A stretch of 64,000 nucleotides of DNA from Candidatus Lutibacillus vidarii (lineage in GTDB: Bacteria; Actinomycetota; Actinomycetes; Actinomycetales; Dermatophilaceae), in the NCBI GenBank assembly GCA_016717165.1, contig JADKGA010000003.1:62001-126000 (forward strand), read 5' to 3'. Positions 43,835 to 51,395 of this stretch are shown piece by piece; within the stretch, counting starts at the first letter, position 1, and each line of letters begins with the position of its first letter. The translations under genes were made by a program, and so were the position numbers. Under the pieces are notes generated by a model. It was not told the origin of the DNA, did not search any database, and saw only the letters and a list, made by a program, of their open reading frames with translations.

Positions 43835-46800
43835 CTATCCCGCCGCGGGACGCTCGATGCTCGCGACAGCGATCTGGACCACCTGCGTCCCTACGCTGCG
43901 CGCGACCAGGGTGCCGCGGCCGGGAACCCGCTGCTGGGGGCGCACCGACCCGACCAATGCCCCCTCGTCCGGGCTGCCGGACAGGACCAGCCCAGGTGCG
44001 GCGCAGTCCCTCAAAGTCTGGATGACCGGGTCGTAGAGCGCCCGAGCCGCCCCGCCGCTGCGCCGGGCGAGGACCAGGTGCAGCCCGACATCGCCGGCCT
44101 GCCCGAGCAGCGGCACCAGGGGTGCCAGCGGGGTGCCGGACCCGCCAGTTACGAGGTCGTAGTCGTCGACGAGGACAAAGACGTCCGGCCCGCGCCACCA
44201 GGACCGGGCCCGCAGCTGCTCTGGCGTGACATCCGGGCCGGGCAGGCGGGTCTGGAGGTATGCCGCCAAGGCGCTGACCTCGTCGGCGATCTGGGCGCCG
44301 GTCGTCCAGTACCCCGTGAGGTACTCGGCCGGGACCTCCCCGAGCAGGGCCCGCCGCGGGTCGATGAGGACCAGCTGGGCCTGCTCGGGCGCCTTCCGGC
44401 GCAGGACCTGGGCGGCATACGTGCGGAGCACTGTCGTCTTGCCCGACCCGGACTCGCCGAAGAGGTAGAGGTGCGGCTCGGTGCGCAGGTCCGGGCCGAT
44501 GGGACCGAGCCGGGTCTCGTCCAGACCGAGGAGGACCCGGGGGTCGCCGGGCACCTGGGCGCCGAGCTCGTCCACCGTCACCAGCTCGGGCAGCAGCCGC
44601 AGCCGAGGGGCTGGCGCGGCACCCCAGCCGGCCCGGACCCGGGCGACGAGGTCGGCGACGCCGTCGGCGGTCGTCGCTGGGTTGGTGCCGCCGTCGATCC
44701 GGGGCAGCGCACCGAGCAGGTGGTGCCGGGTCGTGGCCAGCCCGCGGCCCGGCCGCCCGGACGGGACCGAGGTGGCGAGGCGCCGGTCGATCTCGGACTC
44801 GCTAGGGTCACCGAGGCGCAGCTCGACCCGGGTGCCGAGGAGGTCCTTGAGCTGGGTGCGGAAGTCGAGCCAGCGCGCCGCCGTCGCGACGAGGTGGACC
44901 CCATAGGTGAGCCCGCGGCCGGCAAGATCCTGCAGGACCGGCTCGAGCGCCTCGAAGTCGCTGCGGACCGTGCCCCACCCGTCGACGACGAGGACGACGT
45001 CGCCATAGCCGTCGCCGGGGTCGCCTGCGGCGCGGCGCAGCCGGTAGCTGTCGATATCGGCGATCCCGTGCGCGCGGAAGTGCTCCTCCCGGGACCGCAG
45101 GATGCCGACGACCTCGGCGACCACCCGGGCAACGACGTCACCCTGGCCGCGAGTGGTCACCCCGCTGACGTGCGGCAGGTCGGCGAGGTCCCCGAACGAG
45201 CCGCCGCCGAAGTCGAGGACGTACACCTGCACCTCGCGGGGCGTGGCCGTCAGGGCGAGCGAGCACACCAGCGTCTTGGCGAGGGTGGAGCGCCCCGAGC
45301 GCGGCCCACCCACGATGCCGACATGCCCACCCGCCCCGGCGAGGTCGAGGACCAAGGTGTCCCGGCGCTGCTCCAGCGGCCGGTCGAGCAGCCCCACCGG
45401 CACCCGCAGCACCCCGCGGGCCCGCGCATCCGCGCTGGTCAGTCCGACACCGGGGACGACGGCGAGATCCGGTAGGAGGGCGTCGAGCGAGGCCGGCAGG
45501 TCCAGTGGGGGCAGCCACACCCGGTGCGCGGGGCGGCCCCGCCCGGCCATCGCGACCGCGACAGCGTCGAGCAGGGCAGGCCGGTCCTGCTCCGCCGCAG
45601 CGTCGGCGACCGCCGGGGCTGCCACGACCACCGGCGCCGCCGTGAACGGAAGGACCGACGCCACCGGCACGGCGCGTCGTGGCCTCGACACCGGACCGGA
45701 GACATAGGCCGCAGTGAACCGCTCCATCTCGGTCGGCCCGGTCTTGAGGTAGCCCACCCCCGGAACGCTCGGCAGCTCCGCCGCATCGGGCACCCCGAGG
45801 ACAGCCCGCGACTCCGAGGCCGAGAAGGTCCGCAACCCGATCCGGTACGACAGGTGCGAGTCCAGGCCCCGCAGCCGACCCTCCTCGAGGCGCTGCGAGG
45901 CGAGGAGCAGATGAATGCCGAGGGACCGGCCGACCCGGCCGATCTGGACGAAGAGGTCGACCAGCTCCGGGCGGGCCGTGAGCAGCTCGGAGAACTCGTC
46001 GCAGATGACGAGCAGGTCCGGCAGTGGGTCGCGGTCGCCGCGCTGGGCGTCATAGTCGACGATGCTGGTGAGGTTGCCGGCGGACCGGAGCAGCTCCTGT
46101 CGGCGGACGATCTCGCCGGTCAGGGCGGCCTCCATCCGCTCGACGAGGGTCAGCTCGGCGGCGAGATTGGTGATCAGGGCCGAGACGTGCGGCAGCTCGG
46201 ACAGCCCGGCGAAGGTGGCCCCGCCCTTGAAGTCGACGAGGACGAGGTTGAGCACGTCCGGGCCGTGCTGGGCGACGAGCGAGAGCACCAGGGTGCGGAG
46301 CAGCTCTGACTTGCCCGAACCGGTGGCGCCGATGAGCAGTCCGTGCGGACCGGACCCGCCCTCGGCGGGCTGCTTGAGGTCGAGGACGACCGGCGCACCG
46401 TCCGGGGCGGTCCCGAGGGTCGCGCGCAGGCGGCTCGCCCGCGGCCGGGGTGCCCAGAGCGCCGGCAGGTCGAGCCGATCGACGTCGCCCAGCCCGAGCA
46501 GCGTGGGGGCGTCGAGGGCGCCGGACCCGGTCCGACCCGGGCCGGCAGCGCGACGCTGGCGGCCGGCGAGCCGCCGCGCCACGGCCTCCGCCTCGGCGAC
46601 CGTGAGCCGGTCCGGCCGGAAGAGCGCGGGGAGGTCGCTGCGACCAGTCGCCTCGAGACGACCGCCCTCGGGACCCACGCGAAGGGCCAACCCCCGCCGG
46701 CCCCCCACCGGTGACGTCCCGACCGCCAGGACCGTGACCGCCGCACCCCCGAGGCTCGTCTCGAGGTCGGCGTCCGGCTCACCATCGCGGTCCCAGACGA

Positions 46801-47692
46801 GCACGGTATGCCGCCCCGGGCCCGGCGGTTCGGCGTCGAGCCACTGCGTCACCGAGTCCTCCGACGCCGAGATGAGCCGGACCGGGCCGACGGCGTCGGA
46901 CGGCATACCGGCGGTGTGCGGAAGCCACTTGGCCCACTCCCACTCGGCGACCGTGGCAGCGTCAGCGGCGACGACGACGCGCAGCCGGGACGGGGGGTAC
47001 CCGAAGCACAGGCCGGCGACCACCGCCCGCACGACCGCGCGGGCGTCGGGGCCCGGACCGAGCACCTCGACGGCCCGGAGTCCGTCGAGGCGGACCTCGA
47101 CCGGGAGGTCCGCAAGGACGGCGTGGGTGGCAACGAAGCGGTCCGCGGCCGCCACGAGGAGCAGGTCCGCGTCGGCGAGCGGGCCCGAGGAGGCGCGCCG
47201 CACCGAGAGTGCGGCCGGGCCGTCCGCCCGGCCGAACCGGGCGACGAGCCCTACCTCCTCGGTGTCCGGCCAGGGGCCGGGGTCGACCGCAAGGAGCGCG
47301 GCGAGCGCGGTGGGGTCGGGCCGGGCGGCCTCCGACACCGCCCGCTGCTCGGCAGCGGCGGCACGGACCACCCCACGGAGGTGGTCGAGATAGGCGAAGT
47401 AGCGCGACCGGGACCGGTGGGCGGTCTCCACCCGCTGCGAGCGCTGCCGCCACCCGTTCGCGACGACGAAGCCGACCGAGGAGACGAGGAACATCCCGGA
47501 GGCGATGAGCCCGCCACGTCCGGGCTGGGCGGTCGCAACATAGGCGACCGAGCCGAGCGACCCCAGCATCGGGATCGCATTGGCCACCAGTCCCGCAGCG
47601 CCTTCGCTCGGCGGCAGCGGGGGTGGCTCGTCGAGGAGGAGACCGTCCCGCCACTCGGACGTCTCCGGCCGAGTGGCCCCCTGAATCGTCAT
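43835..47692 (-). CDS. eccC: Type VII (ESX) secretion ATPase EccC
   Basis: A 1285-residue FtsK/SpoIIIE-type motor. Two membrane helices lie near 35-80 (VANAIPMLGSLGSVAYVAT, GLIASGMFLVSSVGFVVANG). Three ATPase domains follow: GATGSGKSE near 450 with LLVICDEFSEL, GGPRSGRST near 795, and GESGSGKTT near 1080 with VFVLVDDYDLV. The second P-loop has Arg in place of the usual Lys, as in degenerate EccC domains. It drives export of WXG100 substrates, two of which lie immediately upstream. ATG 47692 follows CAGGAGG. Confidence 0.95.
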   Translation of the reverse strand: MTIQGATRPETSEWRDGLLLDEPPPLPPSEGAAGLVANAIPMLGSLGSVAYVATAQPGRGGLIASGMFLVSSVGFVVANGWRQRSQRVETAHRSRSRYFAYLDHLRGVVRAAAAEQRAVSEAARPDPTALAALLAVDPGPWPDTEEVGLVARFGRADGPAALSVRRASSGPLADADLLLVAAADRFVATHAVLADLPVEVRLDGLRAVEVLGPGPDARAVVRAVVAGLCFGYPPSRLRVVVAADAATVAEWEWAKWLPHTAGMPSDAVGPVRLISASEDSVTQWLDAEPPGPGRHTVLVWDRDGEPDADLETSLGGAAVTVLAVGTSPVGGRRGLALRVGPEGGRLEATGRSDLPALFRPDRLTVAEAEAVARRLAGRQRRAAGPGRTGSGALDAPTLLGLGDVDRLDLPALWAPRPRASRLRATLGTAPDGAPVVLDLKQPAEGGSGPHGLLIGATGSGKSELLRTLVLSLVAQHGPDVLNLVLVDFKGGATFAGLSELPHVSALITNLAAELTLVERMEAALTGEIVRRQELLRSAGNLTSIVDYDAQRGDRDPLPDLLVICDEFSELLTARPELVDLFVQIGRVGRSLGIHLLLASQRLEEGRLRGLDSHLSYRIGLRTFSASESRAVLGVPDAAELPSVPGVGYLKTGPTEMERFTAAYVSGPVSRPRRAVPVASVLPFTAAPVVVAAPAVADAAAEQDRPALLDAVAVAMAGRGRPAHRVWLPPLDLPASLDALLPDLAVVPGVGLTSADARARGVLRVPVGLLDRPLEQRRDTLVLDLAGAGGHVGIVGGPRSGRSTLAKTLVCSLALTATPREVQVYVLDFGGGSFGDLADLPHVSGVTTRGQGDVVARVVAEVVGILRSREEHFRAHGIADIDSYRLRRAAGDPGDGYGDVVLVVDGWGTVRSDFEALEPVLQDLAGRGLTYGVHLVATAARWLDFRTQLKDLLGTRVELRLGDPSESEIDRRLATSVPSGRPGRGLATTRHHLLGALPRIDGGTNPATTADGVADLVARVRAGWGAAPAPRLRLLPELVTVDELGAQVPGDPRVLLGLDETRLGPIGPDLRTEPHLYLFGESGSGKTTVLRTYAAQVLRRKAPEQAQLVLIDPRRALLGEVPAEYLTGYWTTGAQIADEVSALAAYLQTRLPGPDVTPEQLRARSWWRGPDVFVLVDDYDLVTGGSGTPLAPLVPLLGQAGDVGLHLVLARRSGGAARALYDPVIQTLRDCAAPGLVLSGSPDEGALVGSVRPQQRVPGRGTLVARSVGTQVVQIAVASIERPAAG

Positions 47693-47759
47693 CCCGTCCT
47701 CCTGACAGGTGGGCGCGGCGGCCGCCCGACAGCGCGGAGCTGCCGGGCGGCCGCGGTCG

Positions 47760-48038
47760 TCACCAGCGGCCGGCGTTGAGCTTCTCGCCGGCGCGGTAGT
47801 CGGCGTTGGACGCCGACACGGCGCTGCCGAGCTGGGCCAGGACCTGCCGCATGTCGGCAATCGCCCGGGTCCAGGTCGCCTTCGCGCTCTGGTAGGCCGC
47901 CGAGGCCTCACCGGTCCAGTCCGCCCGCAGCGGGGCGAGGTCGGCGTCGAGCTGGTTCAACCGGGCCTCGATCTGGTTCGCGCGGGTGCCGATGTCCGCC
48001 GCAGCGGTGTCGAGTGCACCGAACTCCACCTTGAGCAT
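47760..48038 (-). CDS. WXG100 family protein (EsxB-like)
   Basis: A 92-residue helical-hairpin protein with the WxG turn in RADWTGEASAAY near 40. It contains ALDTAAADIGTRANQIEARL before and WTRAIADMRQVLAQLG after the turn. It follows the other WXG100 gene by 15 bases and likely forms a heterodimer with it that is exported by EccC. A typical YxxxD/E tail is present as YRAGE near the end. Confidence 0.92.
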   Translation of the reverse strand: MLKVEFGALDTAAADIGTRANQIEARLNQLDADLAPLRADWTGEASAAYQSAKATWTRAIADMRQVLAQLGSAVSASNADYRAGEKLNAGRW

Positions 48039-48053
48039 GTCAGTCCTCCCTGG

Positions 48054-48365
48054 TCAGCCGAGCCGGGCCGAGAACGAGGCGAAGCTCGCTCGCTGCGTCT
48101 CGTCGGTCGATGAGTAGGTCGACGACGAGGACCGCAGGTTGGCCTCGAAGCCGTTGAGCGCGTCGATGATCGTCGTCGCGTCCGTGTCCCAGCGCGACAT
48201 CGCCGCCTGGAAGCTGGTCGAGCCCTGCCCGACCCACTGGCCGCCGATGCCGCTGAGCGCGTTGCGCAGTGAGCCCAGCTCACCGCGCAGCTCGTTCCGG
48301 GCGTCGGCGACGATTCGTGCTCCTCGGTCGAGGGCACCGTCTTGTGCAGTCACCGAAGTGGCCAT
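48054..48365 (-). CDS. WXG100 family protein (EsxA-like)
   Basis: A 103-residue helical-hairpin protein with the WxG turn as GGQWVGQGSTSFQ near 43. First gene of the leftward ESX transcript, with a divergent promoter region shared with eccD (48366-48569). Its pair with the adjacent WXG100 gene, 15 bases apart, matches the tandem esxB/esxA arrangement. Confidence 0.92.
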   Translation of the reverse strand: MATSVTAQDGALDRGARIVADARNELRGELGSLRNALSGIGGQWVGQGSTSFQAAMSRWDTDATTIIDALNGFEANLRSSSSTYSSTDETQRASFASFSARLG

Positions 48366-48475
48366 CTCGCCTCCCTGTGTTTCCCCTGGCCTCCGCCGGT
48401 CTCCCGGTCGGATCGGCCCTGCCGATCAGGACCTGTGCTCGACCGTAGGCCGGTTCCGCCGAATCCCGAAACGAC

Positions 48476-48505
48476 TATCCACAGGCTGCGCCGAACCTGT
48501 GGATA
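48476..48505. promoter_or_regulatory. Inverted repeat in the divergent ESX promoter region
   Basis: TATCCACAGG (48476-48485) and CCTGTGGATA (48496-48505) form a perfect 10-bp inverted repeat with a 10-nt centre. Each arm also looks like a DnaA box (TTATCCACA). It lies about 110 bases from the EsxA-like start and 65 from eccD, where a regulator could control both directions. The binding protein is unknown. Confidence 0.5.
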
Positions 48506-48569
48506 ACCGGATGCGGCGCTCCCCCGGCTCGGTTAGTGTCGGCGAGGTCGACCAGATGAAGGAGACGAT

Positions 48570-49913
48570 GTGAGCAGTGTCGAGGCCCTCGCCACCCGGG
48601 TCCGGGTGAGCGTCCTCACCGCCGGACGGCGCACCGACCTGGCCGTGCCGGCTGGACTCCCGGTGGCCGAACTGGCCCCTGCGCTGGCCCGGGCCTGCGG
48701 CCTGCCTGAGGGGTCGCTCGGCTCGGGGCTGACCGTGGCTCACGCGGACGGCCGGCTCCTCGACCCCGCGCTCGACCTCGACCGGGCCGGAGTCGTCGAC
48801 GGCGACCTGCTCGTCCTCGAGGCCCCGGCGGCCATCGAGCTGCAGGACGACGACCTCGCCGCCGCGGTGGCGCGGGTGCGTGGTGCGGTTCTCACCGCCG
48901 AGGACGGGGCCAGGGCCGCGGCGCTCGCAGTCCCGGTCCTCGCCGGAGCAGCCGCGCTGGCTCTGACCCGGTGGCGCGGCGGAGCGCTCGCCGCCGCCGG
49001 GCTCGGCGTCACCGCGGTCGCCCTCCTGGTCGCGGTCCGGGCCCTCGGACGCCGCCGGGTCGCCGGATCGGGCGAGGTCGTCGCCGGCCTCGCCGTGGCG
49101 GCGGTTCTCGTCGCGGCGCTCGCCGGTGCCGTCGCCGCCGAGGGTATGCCGTTCCGCGCCCTGGCGGCCGCCGCGGCCGCCGCCCTGGCCGGTCTGGTTG
49201 CCGCCGGACTCTCGCCGCGGCACCGTACGTTCCTCGCCACCTGGGGCGTCGGGCTGGTCCTGCTCGTCGGGGCCACAGCCGCTGGCGCTCTCGGGGCCCC
49301 GCCCGACACTGTCGCTGCGGGTCTGCTCGTCTGCGCCCTGCTCGGTGCCCCCGCCGCGCCCCGGGTGGCCCTCGCCGCGAGCGGGCTCGGTGTTCGTGCC
49401 GCGGCAGCGGCCTGGGCCGAGTCCGGTCTGGGTGCGGCTGCCGTGCCGCAACGGGGCGCCGACCCGCAACGCGGCGCCGAGGCGGGCCGGAGCGACCGCT
49501 CTCGGGAGGGCGTGGCCGCCGCCGTCGGACACGCCCGCTCGGCGCTGCTCGGGGTCATCGCCGCTGCGGTGACGCTCGTCCTGGCCGGCATACCGGCGCT
49601 GTGTGCGGACGGCCCGACCGGGACGGCCCTGGCCGCGCTGGGGGCCGTCGGGCTGGCCCTGCGGGTGCGCCGCGTCCCGACCCGGTCGGCCGCACTCACC
49701 GCGGTGGCCGGTGCGACCGCGGCGGCCGGGGTCCTCGGGGTCCTCGGCGACCCGCGGGTCGGGGCCGGCGTCCTCGCGCTCGGGCTGCTCGCCGCCGGGA
49801 CGTGGGCGGTGCGGCCCGGCCCAGTCACGCCCGGCGCCGCCCGTGCCCTTGACTTCCTCGACACCCTCGTCCAGGTGGCCGCCCTGCCACTGGCCGTCCT
49901 CGTCGCCCTCTGA
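48570..49913 (+). CDS. eccD: Type VII secretion membrane channel protein EccD
   Basis: A 447-residue polytopic protein. Residues 1-90 form a ubiquitin-like domain (RVRVSVLTAGRRTDLAVPAG ... LVLEAP). About eleven Ala/Val/Leu-rich membrane helices follow. This is the EccD layout; the protein forms the ESX membrane vestibule. GTG 48570 follows GAAGGAG. eccB starts 10 bases after its stop. Confidence 0.88.
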   Translation: MSSVEALATRVRVSVLTAGRRTDLAVPAGLPVAELAPALARACGLPEGSLGSGLTVAHADGRLLDPALDLDRAGVVDGDLLVLEAPAAIELQDDDLAAAVARVRGAVLTAEDGARAAALAVPVLAGAAALALTRWRGGALAAAGLGVTAVALLVAVRALGRRRVAGSGEVVAGLAVAAVLVAALAGAVAAEGMPFRALAAAAAAALAGLVAAGLSPRHRTFLATWGVGLVLLVGATAAGALGAPPDTVAAGLLVCALLGAPAAPRVALAASGLGVRAAAAAWAESGLGAAAVPQRGADPQRGAEAGRSDRSREGVAAAVGHARSALLGVIAAAVTLVLAGIPALCADGPTGTALAALGAVGLALRVRRVPTRSAALTAVAGATAAAGVLGVLGDPRVGAGVLALGLLAAGTWAVRPGPVTPGAARALDFLDTLVQVAALPLAVLVAL

Positions 49914-49923
49914 GCCGCCGGTC

Positions 49924-51333
49924 ATGGCCACCCATTCCGAACGCGCCGCGGCGGAGGGCTTCGCCCGGCGCCGGGTCGCCCAGGCGCTGCACGGGAGCAG
50001 CGCGCAGCAACCGGAGAGCCCGCTGCGGCGGACCATCGCCGCGGTGTGTCTGGCCGGGCTCGTCTACGGGGGGATCGCCGCCTCGACCGCTCTGCGTGGG
50101 GGCCTGCCTGCCGGATGGGACACCAACTCGGTCGTCGTCACCGGCTCGGGCGCGCGCTATGTCGGACTCGACGGGGTCCTCTACCCGGTCGTCAACGCCT
50201 CGTCGGCACGGCTGCTCGTCCCGGCATCCTCCTTCCACGTCGTCACGGTGAGCGACGACCAGCTCACCGGGGCCCGACGGGGCGCGAGCATCGGGATCGT
50301 CGGCGGGCCAGAGTCGGTCCCGGGGCAGGCTCGGCTGGCCGCGACGGGCTGGACCGCCTGCGTCAGCGCGGGTCAGCTCCTCACCCAGGTCCAGCCCGAC
50401 CCACCTGCGGCCCCGGCCTCGGGCCGGGCCGCGCTCGTCCGGACCGCCGGCGAGCTTGTCATCGTCACCGACCGGGTCGCCCTGCCAATCCCGGCGGCGG
50501 ACGCCACCGCAGTCCTGCGGGCGTTGCGGCTCGACACGGTCGCACCCGTCGACGTCCCACAGTCCTGGGTCGACCTCTTCCCCGCGGGGCCGCCGCTGGT
50601 GCCCCTTCGGCTCGACGGGTCCGGGGCGGCAGCCGGGGCATCGCTTCCCCGGACCGCGCGCGTCGGGTCGGTGCTCGTCGTCGACGAGGAGACCCCGACG
50701 CCGCGCCGCTACCTGGTCACCTCACCTGGCCGGCTCTCGGCCCTGAGTCCGCTGGGCTACGCCCTCTACCGGCTTGGTGCCGACCCGGCAGCGGGGGGCG
50801 ACCTCACCGTCACGGCCGAGGCCATCGCTGCCGCCCCTACGGCCGTGGACCCCCCGGTCCCCATCCAGTGGCCGGCGGTCCTCGGCCCGAGCCTGCTGAC
50901 TCGGCCGTGCGCGATGCTGCTGGGGTCCGCTGGGGGGCTCCCGACCACCACCTTGGCCCTGGTACCGGCGACGTCATCGCCGGTCCGCACCGTCCCGGTC
51001 GGCGGGGGGGCACTGGTCCGGCCAACCACTGGCGGGGCCACCGCCACCGGCCCGGTGCAGCTCATCGACGACACCGGGACGGCATACCCGGTCCCCCAGG
51101 CGGACACCGAGACGCTGGGCCGGCTGGGGTACACCGAGAAGGACATTGCCGCGGTCCCGGTCGCGTGGACCCGGCTCTTCCCCACCGGCCCGCCGCTGGG
51201 CATCACCGAGGCCGCGCGGCCGGTCGTGCCCGGGTCAGGCGGTGCGCGCACGGCCGACGGGAGCGGCGACGGAGGAACCGGCGGCAGCGCGGCGTCAAGC
51301 GTGATGATCGGGACCGCGGCGGCCCCGATGTGA
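49924..51333 (+). CDS. eccB: Type VII secretion protein EccB
   Basis: A 469-residue single-pass protein: a cytoplasmic N-terminus with RRVAQALHG, one helix near 36-58 (RTIAAVCLAGLVYGGIAAS) and a large extracytoplasmic domain made of repeated modules (SVVVTGSGARYVGLDGVLYP, TGTAYPVPQADTETLGRLGY). The C-terminus is Gly/Ala/Ser-rich. It forms the outer-facing part of the ESX complex. eccE and mycP, which often follow, are replaced here by valS. Confidence 0.92.
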   Translation: MATHSERAAAEGFARRRVAQALHGSSAQQPESPLRRTIAAVCLAGLVYGGIAASTALRGGLPAGWDTNSVVVTGSGARYVGLDGVLYPVVNASSARLLVPASSFHVVTVSDDQLTGARRGASIGIVGGPESVPGQARLAATGWTACVSAGQLLTQVQPDPPAAPASGRAALVRTAGELVIVTDRVALPIPAADATAVLRALRLDTVAPVDVPQSWVDLFPAGPPLVPLRLDGSGAAAGASLPRTARVGSVLVVDEETPTPRRYLVTSPGRLSALSPLGYALYRLGADPAAGGDLTVTAEAIAAAPTAVDPPVPIQWPAVLGPSLLTRPCAMLLGSAGGLPTTTLALVPATSSPVRTVPVGGGALVRPTTGGATATGPVQLIDDTGTAYPVPQADTETLGRLGYTEKDIAAVPVAWTRLFPTGPPLGITEAARPVVPGSGGARTADGSGDGGTGGSAASSVMIGTAAAPM

Positions 51334-51395
51334 GCGGAGGCGCGCCGGGGGAAAGCCGTCGTCGTCATACCGCGCGGTCTGGGAGAATGCCGCCC

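Noticed and set aside
39967..45475. Very long plus-strand open frames (1120 and 1203 codons) over rne and eccC
   Set aside because: These are antisense shadows of high-GC genes; the minus-strand frames carry clear RNase E, DUF2344 and EccC motifs.
48476..48505. Replication origin suggested by paired DnaA-like boxes
   Set aside because: Only two boxes, no AT-rich unwinding stretch and no dnaA, dnaN or recF genes nearby.
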